In this document: positions 17,532 through 26,230 of the stretch, piece after piece
How positions within the stretch are numbered: position 1 is the stretch's first letter
How the letters are laid out: every line of letters starts with the position of its first letter
Origin: Kitasatospora sp. DSM 101779
GTDB lineage: Bacteria > Actinomycetota > Actinomycetes > Streptomycetales > Streptomycetaceae
DNA: 64,000 nt
Assembly (NCBI RefSeq): GCF_025655475.1
Contig: NZ_JAHTIK010000001.1
Span: 1,165,397 to 1,229,396 of the forward strand
Direction: 5' to 3'
Made by a program: the position numbers and the translations under genes
Notes under the pieces: model-generated
Told to the model about the DNA's origin: nothing
The model's database searches: none
What the model saw: only the letters and a program-made list of their open reading frames with translations

Positions 17532-18712
17532 CATGGCGGATTTCGCGCGGGAGAACCGCGGAGCGGCGGCGGACCGGTCGGAGGAATCCGGTGAACGGAT
17601 GCTGGGGCGGCTCCTGGACCAGGCTCACGAGGGCCGCCGCCGCTCATCGCTCCGCTGGTGGCGGCAGGTGTCCGTGCGATCCGTGGCCGGGATGCCTCGG
17701 TCCTCCCGCGGGACTACGGCCAGCTCACGCTGGTACCTCCCGGGCCAGGGACTCGCCGTCGAAGATCCGGTGCCCATCGACGGTTCCCGGGCCGGCGAGG
17801 TCTTCCTCCGTGCCGTCCCCGCCGCGCGTCCGCAGGCGGACCGCACGCGCATGTTCCTCCCGCTGTTGGACGGAGGCGACGAGGTCGGGGGCTCGCCCTG
17901 ACCCTTGACAGCATCGGCGGTGACGACCGCCGGCCGCCTCGCCGCACTGGTCGCCGACCTGCCGGCCACCAGGAACGGCTACACGGACCAGTTCTTCCAA
18001 GCCCGGCACCGCGAGCCGATGGGCGTGGCAGCCGAAATCCAGTGGTTGCTGCTGCCCCGCTGGGCGATGAACACCCCGCAGGTCGCGGTCCCCGATCCTG
18101 ACACCTGCCTGCAATACCGCCGGCGACAGCCTGGACCACGCCCTCAACAACGACGTCCCGCATCTGGCCGTGATCGATGCGATGGGCCACGGCCTGAACA
18201 CCGCAGTCCCGGCGACCGTCACCGTGGGCGCCTGCCGCCATACCGGGCGCGCCGGTGTTCGGGCTCACCGGTGTTCGGGCTCGCCGAAACGTACGCGTTC
18301 ATGGACGCCGCCATCGACCGGCAAGGCGGCCCCGAGCACTTCGTCACGGCACAGATGATGCGACTCGACGTCGCAACGGGCCACCTGCAGTGGGCCGACG
18401 CCGGCCACCCGGCACCCCCGCTGATCCGTGATCACCAGGTCATCCGGGCCCTGGACAGCGCCGGAACCCAGCCGGTCGGCTTCGGCGGCGATACACCGCA
18501 GATCAGCGCGCGGCAACTCCGGCGCGGCGACCGGGTGCCGTTCTGCACAGGCGGCCTCGTCGAGGAACACAAGAGCGGCGGGGAGCAGTTCGGCGAGGAA
18601 CGCCTGATCGCCGCCGTCGAGCGGGACGGGCCCGCCAGCGGCGGGTGCGGGATAGTGGTGCCTCTGTCTGGTCGAGTGGTGCGGCGGCACCGCCGATCAC
18701 CTCGCCGTGCCG
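17532..18712 (+). pseudogene. SpoIIE/PP2C-type serine phosphatase, decayed by several frameshifts
   Basis: Consecutive pieces of one PP2C phosphatase are spread over all three frames. They are, in order: ERMLGRLLDQAHEG; then AAGVRAIRGRDASVLPRDYG; then EDPVPIDGSRAGEVFLRAV with MFLPLLDGGDEVG; then NGYTDQFFQARHREPMGVAAEIQWLLLP; then VIDAMGHGLNTAV; then YAFMDAAIDRQGGPEHFVTAQ with HLQWADAGHPAPPLIRDHQ and VGFGGDTPQISARQL; and finally VEWCGGTADHLAVPE. At least four indels are needed. The metal-binding TDGL motif has become CTGGLVEEH. The intact form would dephosphorylate anti-sigma-factor antagonists. Confidence 0.85.
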
Positions 18713-18919
18713 GAACCGTATACACGCCGATCCGGCCTTCATGGCGGCGGAGCTCGGCGCGCGGCAGCCCACCGACCCGCCCCCCGCTCACCCGGAGGCC
18801 GCGTCCTGGCCGGAGTACGGTGGAAGCGCTCACCGCGTCAACGGCCTGCGGGATTCCTGCGGTGCCAAGGCGCCGGCACCAGGCCGTCCACACCAACGAG
18901 CCCAGGGCGGGTGTTCGAT

Positions 18920-19396
18920 ATGACCGCGACCTCCGATCCCACCGCCGCCCAGCCACCAGAGCCAGAACCGCCGGTCCGCCTCTCCCTGACACCCGAGGGC
19001 GCCACCCCAGGACGGCTGGACGGAGCCTGGTGGCCCCGCTCGCACGACCTCCTGCGCGAGCTGCCCCCGCTGGCGGCAGCACTGGACCCCACGTGGGGGA
19101 AGATCACCCGTGTCACCGTGAACCCGACGCACTGGCCGGTCATCCCCCGGCGTGTCCCGGTCGCAGGCCACGTCATCCACGTCGGGTGGTTCGAACAGGA
19201 GCAGGACGCGGACGAGGTGATGGTGTGCTCCTTCATCCCCCTGCGCCTGGAGCTCCTGGTGATTCCCCCCGAGACCGAGACCTCTGCCGCCGAGTGGCTG
19301 ATGACGGCGGCGTCCGACCCGGCCAACACCCACACCGGCACCGACCTCCTGACAGCTGCAGGTGCGCCGACCGCGGACCCGCGGGCCGGCGGATGA
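18920..19396 (+). CDS. DUF5994 family protein
   Basis: A 158-aa soluble protein of a Streptomyces family of unknown function. Family landmarks are RLSLTPEGATPGRLDGAWWPRSHDLLRELP, KITRVTVNPTHWP, VIHVGWFEQEQDADEV and LELLVIPPET. A second member lies at 26,231-26,683 on the other strand, so two DUF5994 genes bracket the IS element. The ATG at 18,920 was chosen because homology begins about 20 residues later; the longer upstream frame is phosphatase debris. Confidence 0.88.
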   Translation: MTATSDPTAAQPPEPEPPVRLSLTPEGATPGRLDGAWWPRSHDLLRELPPLAAALDPTWGKITRVTVNPTHWPVIPRRVPVAGHVIHVGWFEQEQDADEVMVCSFIPLRLELLVIPPETETSAAEWLMTAASDPANTHTGTDLLTAAGAPTADPRAGG

Positions 19397-19596
19397 CAAC
19401 GATCGAGGCGGACGGCACCATGCCATTCGCCGCCGGCCCGCCCCCGACGACACCCCGGATCCGGCGGGCAGGTGCGCGGACCGCGCCCGGACATGCGCCG
19501 CCGCGCGGGTCCCGGGGAACCCTGCACCACGGCGGCCCCGCTGTCGATGATCGGAGCCGTCCCGCACTGATGGACCTTCGGTGCAGGCATCGGTGA
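19393..19596 (+). CDS. Possible small ORF coupled to the DUF5994 gene
   Basis: A 67-aa frame whose ATG overlaps the DUF5994 stop (ATGA). The product is Arg/Pro/Gly-rich with no recognised domain. The overlap is the only support; it may be chance. Confidence 0.25.
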   Translation: MTTIEADGTMPFAAGPPPTTPRIRRAGARTAPGHAPPRGSRGTLHHGGPAVDDRSRPALMDLRCRHR

Positions 19597-19647
19597 TACG
19601 GCAAACCGCGCCCCGTTCTCCTGGTCGCCTGGTCGCGGCTGGTCCGG

Positions 19648-19899
19648 CTACTCGCGCGACCACTCGGTCTCGGCCTGAGGTTCACCGACCGAGTGGCGCC
19701 CTTCCCAGACCTGGACCGTGATCGCCCGGGGGCCGGGAGCGGGGCTGGAGAGCGTGCGGACGAATACGTCCCGCAGGTGGTTCGCCGCCCTTTGAGGCGG
19801 CCCGTCGTATTCCAGGGGGTTCGGCATGGGAGCGCCGTCCTGCTGGAACCAACGGCCGTCGTCGTCCTGCGTCCGGAGAATCCACCGGTAGTACCGCAT
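19648..19899 (-). CDS. Small hypothetical protein
   Basis: An 83-aa soluble protein with a non-random composition: MRYYRWILRTQDDDGRWFQQDG, then a segment ending RDVFVRTLSSP, and an acidic tail. Codon use is typical of the genome. No family was recognised. Confidence 0.6.
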   Translation of the reverse strand: MRYYRWILRTQDDDGRWFQQDGAPMPNPLEYDGPPQRAANHLRDVFVRTLSSPAPGPRAITVQVWEGRHSVGEPQAETEWSRE

Positions 19900-20097
19900 C
19901 CTGGCCTCCCGCGACGACGGGCCGTGTCAGGACACGACCGTAGGTGCCCGGCAGGCCGCCGGCGACCGGAGGACTGCCACCAGCGCGCAGGGGCAGCCGG
20001 CGGTCGTACCGAGTCACCCTGCCTGCATACCGGGCAGGTGCCGGCGGCATGCGCCGAAGGGAGAATGGGAGATGCCCACAGACATCGGAGGCTGCTG

Positions 20098-20454
20098 ATG
20101 TTCGAAGCGGGTGACATCCGGGAATGGCGCGGCCACGACGTGGTGGATGCCGACCACCACAAGATCGGCACGCTGGAGTCCGTCTACGTCGACACCGCGA
20201 CGGACCGGCCCTCGTTCGCCACCGTCACGGTCGGGCTGCCCACACGCCGCCGTCTGGTCTTCGTCCCCCTCGCCGACGCGCGGGTCGGGCCGGGCCATCT
20301 GCAGGTCGCCTGGCCCAGGAGCCGGGTCAAGAAGGCGCCGGCGATCGGCACCGACGGCGTACTGCCGGCCGAGGACGAGGCGGCGATCTTCGCCCACTAC
20401 GAACTGGACTACGCGCCCGGCGCGGGCGGTGAACGCCGCCTGGCACGCCGATAG
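20098..20454 (+). CDS. PRC-barrel domain protein
   Basis: A 118-aa protein. Residues 1-75 form a PRC-barrel: FEAGDIREWRGHDVVDADHHKIGTLESVYVDTATDRPSFATVTVG. This is a small beta-barrel found in stress and RNA-processing proteins. The C-terminal part (EDEAAIFAHYELDY) matches the helical tail often seen in stress-induced PRC-barrel proteins. GGAGG lies 7 bases before the ATG. The next gene starts 29 bp downstream and is probably co-transcribed. Confidence 0.85.
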   Translation: MFEAGDIREWRGHDVVDADHHKIGTLESVYVDTATDRPSFATVTVGLPTRRRLVFVPLADARVGPGHLQVAWPRSRVKKAPAIGTDGVLPAEDEAAIFAHYELDYAPGAGGERRLARR

Positions 20455-20483
20455 GACCGGGCAGACACCGAAGGAGACCGAAG

Positions 20484-20651
20484 ATGGCACTGGTGCTGTT
20501 CCTGATCATCCTGGCGATCGTGCTCGGGATCGTCGGCGTGGTTGCCCACGGCCTGCTCTACCTGCTGTTCATCGGCATCGCCGTACTGATCATCGCCGTG
20601 GTCATCTCCGCCGTCCGGTTCCGGCACGGCGGCCGCTCCGCCAACCGCTGA
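20484..20651 (+). CDS. Small hydrophobic membrane protein (55 aa)
   Basis: Two membrane segments make up nearly the whole protein: ALVLFLIILAIVLGIVGVVA and LLYLLFIGIAVLIIAVVISAV. A short basic end, RFRHGGRSANR, follows. Such 50-60 aa hydrophobic proteins are common in Streptomyces beside stress genes. AAGGAG is placed 8 bases before the ATG. It follows the PRC-barrel gene closely and is likely in its operon. Confidence 0.82.
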   Translation: MALVLFLIILAIVLGIVGVVAHGLLYLLFIGIAVLIIAVVISAVRFRHGGRSANR

Positions 20652-20831
20652 GATGCGCCGCAGCGCCGATAGTCCGAGGCCAGTACGGGGGAACCGCTCC
20701 GCGCATAGGGTGCCCGCGACCTGGAGCCAGGCCAGGGGGCCGACGCACACCTCGACCACATGCGGAGCGTCCTCGAAGGCACGCAGGATCCGCAGTGCTC
20801 CGCTCGGATGCAGGTGGGCGCGCCGGGCGGT

Positions 20832-20907
20832 TGCCCCGGGCCTACCAGGGCACGGAGGTGGACACCTGGCCCCTTGGGCGGGCCCGGGAGGCCGGACGGG
20901 TGGGCGG
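20832..20907. repeat. Dispersed 75-bp repeat, copy 2
   Basis: Nearly identical to 14,331-14,405 (about 92%), same orientation. It sits in a 300-bp gap (20,652-20,958) that otherwise has no recognisable gene. Confidence 0.75.
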
Positions 20908-20958
20908 CACTGCGGGGCTCCGGTGGTGGACCCGGGATCGAACTTGGACAATCGGGTC

Positions 20959-21168
20959 ATGGCAGGCCTTGAGGCGGCCCCCGGAACGGTGCATCTGGCC
21001 CACGGGGCGGGATACGTCAGCCCCGGCGTTGCGCTGGGCGAGTCGGTCAGGGGCATTGTTCGCATCGACGAGCGCGGATGGGTGCATGTCACTCAGGAGG
21101 ACGGATCTCGCGTGTCGTTCCCGCCTCATGCCGTAGAACGCGTCAACTGGGGCGAGCCCGCTTCCTAG
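20959..21168 (+). CDS. Small hypothetical protein
   Basis: A 69-aa protein with alternating beta-like pattern (ESVRGIVRIDERGWVHVTQEDGSRVSFPPHAVERVNW) that suggests a small barrel. The ATG at 20,959 is preferred over the longer frame that crosses the 75-bp repeat. The family is not recognised. Confidence 0.5.
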   Translation: MAGLEAAPGTVHLAHGAGYVSPGVALGESVRGIVRIDERGWVHVTQEDGSRVSFPPHAVERVNWGEPAS

Positions 21169-21281
21169 ACGCGAGGCTCCGAGCCTCGGCGTGGGCTTGG
21201 GCCCAGGAATCCGGGGCCGCTCATCCAGCAGCGAACGAACGCCAGCCGTACGGTCGGGAGGGCAGCTGATCGGAGGGCGAG

Positions 21282-21530
21282 ATGGCGAAGTACCGATCGC
21301 GTGTGCGTGTGCTCTCTGAAGAAGACGTGGAGATCACCACGCGGCACGGAGAGCACGCCGAGGGCGACTTCGATGGAACTGCGCAGGAGTACGCCGAGTT
21401 CCTGGTCGACACGGCCGTGAGGCAGGGCGGGGACGATCCGGGCCCGATGCGACCGGCACGCGTTGTCGCCGATGTCTGGGAAGCGGGCGGGTCGAAGCGC
21501 TCCGCCGCCGGGCACGCAGAGTGGCCGTAG
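21282..21530 (+). CDS. Small hypothetical protein
   Basis: An 82-aa acidic protein (YRSRVRVLSEEDVEITTRHG, then AQEYAEFLVDTAV). GGAGGGCG is 7-8 bases upstream of the ATG, a good ribosome binding site. No family was recognised; the pattern is that of a soluble alpha/beta protein. Confidence 0.6.
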   Translation: MAKYRSRVRVLSEEDVEITTRHGEHAEGDFDGTAQEYAEFLVDTAVRQGGDDPGPMRPARVVADVWEAGGSKRSAAGHAEWP

Positions 21531-21785
21531 CTCGCGCGTCCGGCCGGGTCGTGCACGGTTTCCTCGGCCCGGCACGATCTCGACGCCCGAGGCCGCGGTC
21601 GCATGGGGGCACGAAGGGCACGTGACGCGGGCATGACGCGTCCGGCCTCGGCGGCTTGCAGCCAGGCGACTTCCCGGGACGGGCCCGCACTGCCCGCAGG
21701 GCGTTCAGGACCGCCTCGTCAATGTCTGGCCGGCACCCGCCCGGTCGGTCGGGGTGACGCGGTGCGGGCGGAGTAGCGTGGGGAT

Positions 21786-22173
21786 ATCGGGGCGGCCCAG
21801 TCTCCGTTCCCCGACGGTCGGCCCTCGTTCGGGGGGCCGGTGTATGTCCACGGACATGACCGCGATGCCATCCGAGTGCTCGTCGCTGGGCGACTCGTCG
21901 GCCGCATTCCCCGCGAGGATGCGCCGGCGTATCAAGAGGAGGCGGAGAGCCGGGTACGGTCTGCGCAGTGCCCGACACGAGTGTGGTGGCGCCGGGAGCA
22001 GCAGGAACTCATGGCATCTCTCGGTCGCCCTGGCCGAACCGGGGAGGACCGTGCCGCTCCTCCCCGCACCCGAGGGTGAGCTGGTGGTGCCTGCGGGCCG
22101 GTGGTTCCAGGTGAGCGGAGTGGACACACATAGGGATGTCCTTGTGCCGCTGCCGGAGAGGGCGTACGCATGA
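21786..22173 (+). pseudogene. HIRAN-like domain protein, frameshifted and truncated
   Basis: One frame gives VYVHGHDRDAIRVLVAGRLVGRIPREDAPAYQEEAES, the core of a HIRAN-like DNA-damage domain (the usual form is DPNAVAVLVDGRLVGYLPREDAARY). A second frame continues with LSVALAEPGRTVPLLPAPEG and WFQVSGVDTHRDVLVPL, which matches the C-terminal part of the same Streptomyces protein type. The two halves are joined by a frameshift near 22,010, and the rest of the gene is missing. Confidence 0.5.
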
Positions 22174-22264
22174 AGCCCGCGTCACTGCCTGTGGGGCGGA
22201 GCGCAGCGCGCGAGCACCGTCGCTGCACGGGGACTCCGCCTCTGTGGGGACCGACGACGGGTCG

Positions 22265-22786
22265 TCACTCGGTCTCGAAGTGCACGAGGTGGGCGACCTC
22301 GCGTCCTTGCGCGTCGAGACAGGGGTAGATACCGCCGTTCTCGCCATTGTCCAGCAGTGCGATGACCGTTGCCTCGGTCCGTTCGTCGGACAGGACGTGC
22401 CACCCGGCACGGAACATGTCAGGAGTGGATTCCTCGGGCGGCTGCAGGGCGTCGGGGCGGTGCTGGCGACAGGCCCCCTCGAAGACCGGCAGCAGACCTC
22501 GGTCCCGGCCGTTCGCGGCACGACGCCGTATCTCCTGCCCTGCCAGCCTCATCAGCCTGCTCACCAGGGGACCGTCGTCGTTCCGCGAACCGCCGAGGCA
22601 CACGACGCCGCAGTGCGTCATCACGCCCACTCCTGAGTAGTCGCCGAGCTCCACCGGCGGTGCCTCGTCAAACCACAGCAGCAGCCCGAGCGCCATCGGC
22701 GCCGCTCCCGGCGCCGCATCCATCACCGCGTACACACGATGGCTGCCCGGAGGAACGTCCAGACCTGTCGCCAGTCTCTGAAAAAT
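22265..22786 (-). pseudogene. Hypothetical protein gene truncated at its 5' end by the IS
   Basis: The open frame runs right up to the left end of the IS at 22,787. It reads IFQRLATGLDVPPGSHRVYA, then the hydrophobic stretch MALGLLLWFDEAPPVELGDY, and ends ...REVAHLVHFETE. The reading frame is clearly in progress at the junction, so the N-terminus has been removed. An internal GTG at 22,735 could still start a 156-aa protein. The function is not recognised. Confidence 0.6.
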
Positions 22787-22850
22787 GGTTCTGGATCACT
22801 TTCCGTGCCAGAGCCACGGAGCGTCACCGGAACCGCGATCATGAACGGTC

Positions 22851-24443
22851 GTGACTGACGCTCTCCATCAGAACCTCTGGCTCCAGCAGGCCTCCGACGT
22901 CGCGGTCAACTCCCTGACCATCCAAGCCGACCGCGTCACCGTCCACGCCGCCACGACCAGCGACGAGGCGGGCTGTCCGTCGTGCGGAACCGTCTCGGCT
23001 CGAGTGCACAGCAGCTACGTACGGCGGCTGGACGACAGCGCGGCGAGCGGGCGTCGGGTGGTAGTCGAGTTACGAGTCCGACGGTTCCGCTGCCGTGAAC
23101 GGATGTGCCCGCGATCCACCTTCGTCGAGCAGGCGGCAGGGCTGACCTTCCGCCACGGACGGCGAAGCCAGAGCCTGCAGACCGCACTGCAGCAGCTCGC
23201 CCTGGCCCTGGCCGGCCGGGCCGGCTCCCGCCTGGCCGAGACGTTCGCGGTCCCGGTGAGCCGATCCACGCTCCTGCGGCTGATACGCGCCCTGCCCGAC
23301 CCTGCGTCCCCGGTGCCGCGCGTGCTGGGCATCGACGAGTTCGCCCTGCGCAAGGGCCATGTCTACGCCACCGTCCTCGTCGACATCGAGACCCGCCGCG
23401 CGGTTGACCTGTTGCCCGACCGCACGGTCGCCACCGTCCGCTCCTGGCTGGCCGGCCATCCGGGCGTGGAGGTCGTCTGCCGCGACCGCTCTGCCTCCTA
23501 CGCCGAAGCCGTACGGCTCGGTGCCCCAGACGCGATCCACGTCGCCGACCGATTCCACCTGTGGCAGAACCTCTCCGACGCGGTGGAGAAGACCGTGCTG
23601 CAACACCGAGCCCTGCTGCCCGAAGCAGCTCCTTCGACCCTTTCAGCCAAAGAAGTTGTCTTTCCATCCGTCGCCGCCGAGCCCCGCCGGACCGGCCGGC
23701 TGTCCGATCGGGTCCGCGAACAGCACGCCACTGTCCACGCGCTCATGGAGGACGGGTTCAGCCTCCGCGTCATCGCCCGCCGACTGGGCCTGGCCCGCGG
23801 CACCGTCCGCCGACTGGCCCGCGCGAAAGACCCCGACGAGCTGCTGGTCGGCCGCTGGACGGGACGCACCAGCATCCTCGACCCCTACAAGCCCTATCTC
23901 CACCAGCGTTTCAGTGAAGGCCACACGATCGCCCGGCGCCTGTTCGAGGAGATCCAGCAGCGCGGATTCCCCGGCCAGGAGCAGATCGTCCGCGAATACG
24001 TCCGCCGACTCCGCACAGCGTTCCCGCACCAGGCCCCGCCCCGTCGCAAGCCCTCCGTCAGAGACGTGACCGGCTGGATCACCCGCCACCCCGACCGCCT
24101 CTCAACCGACGCGAGCCAGCAGCTCAAGGAGGTCCTGGCACGCGTCCCGGCACTTGCCACCACCGCCGAGCACGTCAGGACCTTCGCCGAGCTGATGAAC
24201 GATCGCCGCGGCCGAGAGCTCAAGGACTGGATCACGCGCGTCCAGCAGGACCAGGTCCCAGCCCTTCGAAGCTTCGCCACCGGTCTCCTGCAAGACCTCG
24301 ATGCGGTCGTCGCCGGCCTCACCCTGCGCTACAGTTCCGGGGCGGTCGAGGGCCACAACAACAAGATCAAAATGCTGAAGCGGCAGATGTTCGGCCGCGC
24401 CAACTTCGACCTCCTGCGCAAGCGCGTCCTCCATGCAGCATGA
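22851..24443 (+). CDS. ISL3-family transposase
   Basis: A 530-aa transposase. The N-terminal zinc finger is seen as CPSC plus RFRCRERMCPR (residues 42-90). Next comes an HTH-like segment, then the DDE catalytic core beginning VLGIDEFALRKGHVYATVLVD, with CRDRSASYAEAV and ADRFHLWQNL. A second HTH lies in ARRLGLARGTVRRLARA. The C-terminal Glu region is SSGAVEGHNNKIKMLKRQMFGRA. The GTG start lies inside the left terminal repeat, so translation begins seven bases before the repeat ends. It appears intact and the element may be active. Confidence 0.95.
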   Translation: MTDALHQNLWLQQASDVAVNSLTIQADRVTVHAATTSDEAGCPSCGTVSARVHSSYVRRLDDSAASGRRVVVELRVRRFRCRERMCPRSTFVEQAAGLTFRHGRRSQSLQTALQQLALALAGRAGSRLAETFAVPVSRSTLLRLIRALPDPASPVPRVLGIDEFALRKGHVYATVLVDIETRRAVDLLPDRTVATVRSWLAGHPGVEVVCRDRSASYAEAVRLGAPDAIHVADRFHLWQNLSDAVEKTVLQHRALLPEAAPSTLSAKEVVFPSVAAEPRRTGRLSDRVREQHATVHALMEDGFSLRVIARRLGLARGTVRRLARAKDPDELLVGRWTGRTSILDPYKPYLHQRFSEGHTIARRLFEEIQQRGFPGQEQIVREYVRRLRTAFPHQAPPRRKPSVRDVTGWITRHPDRLSTDASQQLKEVLARVPALATTAEHVRTFAELMNDRRGRELKDWITRVQQDQVPALRSFATGLLQDLDAVVAGLTLRYSSGAVEGHNNKIKMLKRQMFGRANFDLLRKRVLHAA

Positions 24444-24530
24444 ACCGCTGGTCATAGCGGCGCGGAGGGGCACGCATCGGAGCTGGACGGTGACGGCGCC
24501 GAGCACGACGGACCAGGATGGGGGCTCCGG

Positions 24531-24782
24531 TCAGTGCTGGCCGATGCCTCGGCTGTCGAGATAGTCGACCAGCGCGGCCTCTTTCCGGAGCAACTGGTCG
24601 CGGTCATCGGCAGGCAGCGAGGCAAGGGCGTCGACCAGGACGCGCTTGCGAGGAACGTGAACCATGTTGCCCGAGTAGATCCGGCACCCCGAGCACCAGG
24701 CAAACCCGATGCAACGCTCGAAGCCGGAGGACTCGGGCGGATGGAAGCGGTACTGGTAGGAGCGGACAGGCTCGTGGCACAC
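24531..24782 (-). CDS. IS accessory ORF, zinc-ribbon-like (copy 1)
   Basis: Opposite in direction to the transposase. The assignable part from GTG 24,782 is 83 aa, with FERCIGFAWCSGCRIYSGNM and a C-terminal helix DDRDQLLRKEAALVDYLDSRG. The frame is open further upstream and adds WICLVCHE, giving a CxxC pair that, with CxxxxxxCxxC, looks like a zinc ribbon. The upstream start would be ATG at 24,875, but a TGA stands at codon 4. The identical stop is present in the second IS copy. Confidence 0.55.
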   Translation of the reverse strand: MCHEPVRSYQYRFHPPESSGFERCIGFAWCSGCRIYSGNMVHVPRKRVLVDALASLPADDRDQLLRKEAALVDYLDSRGIGQH

Positions 24783-25021
24783 GAGGCAGATCCAGCGGTC
24801 ACCGTCGCGGACGGACCAGCCGCTTCCCCTCTTGCGCCAGGACTTCCGTCCGGCCGGTGCTCTTCAAGTTGCCATGCGCTGATTCTGCCTTGGGGCGGCG
24901 TTCAAGGGACAACCGATTGCTCCGGCGGTCCATGAGGCGTCACAGCAGTCACGACCGTTCATGATCGCGGTTCCGGTGACGCTCCGTGGCTCTGGCACGG
25001 AAAGTGATCCAGAACCAGTTT

Positions 25022-25192
25022 TCAGGAAGCGTCAACAAGACCGTCCGCTTCGCCCGACGTGGGGTCGAACACGAGGGCCGAATCCGACGACACCGGGAGC
25101 GCACCCACGGCGTGGATCCACCACGAATCGCGTGGCCCGCTCGTCTGCGGTCCTTCCGCGAGGTGAGCGAACAGGGTCTTGGCAAAATCCAT
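25022..25192 (-). CDS. Small hypothetical protein (56 aa) ending beside the IS
   Basis: The ATG at 25,192 is preceded by GAGGA at good spacing. The product (DFAKTLFAHLAEG, DSWWIHAVGALPVSSDSALVF) looks like a real soluble protein. Its stop lies 6 bp from the IS end, so the C-terminus may have been altered by the insertion. The family is not recognised. Confidence 0.5.
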   Translation of the reverse strand: MDFAKTLFAHLAEGPQTSGPRDSWWIHAVGALPVSSDSALVFDPTSGEADGLVDAS

Positions 25193-25633
25193 CTGACTTT
25201 TCCTCACTGCCAGGGCAACCGGGGGTGCTCTTCTGCACGCATCTTCCCGGAGGCTTCTGAGAATCAGGGAGTTGGGTCGAGCTGGCGGATGCGCTGCGCG
25301 GTACGCCGCCACGGCCGAGTGCTTGCCGCTACCCGCGGAGCGGACGCCGAGTGAGGATGGTCCGGCCGCTGCTGCCGATGCCGATGCCGGGCTGATCGTG
25401 ACCCGCTTCCCGCGGGACGGCTGCGCAGCTGGGTAGGCGGATCGGCCCCCGCAGGTTGGTGACCGGCCGACAACGGGGCTTGCCGTGGGTGAACCTCCGC
25501 CGCGAGACAGACGCGCTCCGGAGGCGCTTTTCAGTGCCGAATCGGTCGTCCGCGTCATCACTGCGGTGGTCTGCGCCGGCCGCTGGAAGCAAAGATGCTC
25601 TCCCAATCGCGTCGTGCAGCGGGTGAATTCGAC
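25193..25633. other. No recognisable gene
   Basis: No frame on either strand has both plausible codon use and a recognisable start. This is likely debris near the IS. Confidence 0.4.
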
Positions 25634-26021
25634 GTGAGCGTTTCCGCCGCCGTCGCCCAGCTGCTCCGCACCGCCCGCGGGTCTGGAGAGCGGCAGCTGG
25701 GCCCCGACCGACAAGGACCGGGTCGCGGCAGGCGAACTCGTTGCCCACATCGCACGGGTCTGCCCCGCCCGGCTAACGCAGCCCACCGCGATTCTGCTGC
25801 ACGATGCCGCCGCCGACGTCGCCATCGCCGCTGTCGCGGCCGGCGGGGAGCTCGCCTGGACGCTCTCGCAAGTACTCACGCAGGTGTTCCTCGTGGTCCG
25901 CACAGTCGCCGAGCAGAACCTTCCGCAGATGCGCGCGCCCAGTCCTGCCGAACCGTCCGACGCCACGACCGCGCTGCGGCGGCTGCATGAGTTCCTGCTG
26001 GCTCTCACGGACAGGCCCTGA
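25634..26021 (+). pseudogene. Unidentified ORF with a frameshift
   Basis: Frame one from GTG 25,634 reads SVSAAVAQLLRTARG. Near 25,680 the coding signal moves to another frame: DRVAAGELVAHIARVCPARL, then ILLHDAAADVAIAAVAAGGE and WTLSQVLTQVFLVVRTVAEQ, to TGA at 26,019. That frame has no start codon of its own until late. Helical, acidic, genome-like codon use. The function is unknown. Confidence 0.45.
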
Positions 26022-26125
26022 GCAGCGCCGACACCCAAGGCTGCCACCTTACGGCGAGGCCACCACATGGTCGTACCACGCAACCCTCCCAACCGCAGCT
26101 TGACACCACTACGGCATGGGACGTC

Positions 26126-26137
26126 TGACAGCTGTCA
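26126..26137. promoter_or_regulatory. Palindrome TGACAGCTGTCA
   Basis: A perfect 12-bp palindrome identical to the core of the Crp-type site at 62,106-62,121. It lies in a gene-free gap (26,022-26,230) downstream of both flanking genes, so a target promoter is not obvious. Confidence 0.3.
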
Positions 26138-26230
26138 TCGCCTCGGCGGGGAGCTGACTGTCCGTCGGTGACCCGTCTTTGAAGTAGTCCGGTCCGGCAG
26201 GGTTGGGTCAGCCCTTCCTCCGATCACCGC

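Larger units (their letters stand above)
22787..25016 (+). mobile_element. ISL3-family insertion sequence, complete copy (2,230 bp)
   Basis: The ends are defined by comparison of both ends here with the second copy at 62,845. All three begin GGTTCTGGATCACTTTCC. The terminal inverted repeats (22,787-22,857 and 24,946-25,016) are identical over 71 bp, long for this family. The element carries the transposase and one short ORF on the opposite strand. No 8-bp target duplication is seen: the left flank is TGAAAAAT and the right flank is AGTTTTCA, which are near-complements instead. It disrupts the gene at 22,265-22,786. Confidence 0.92.
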
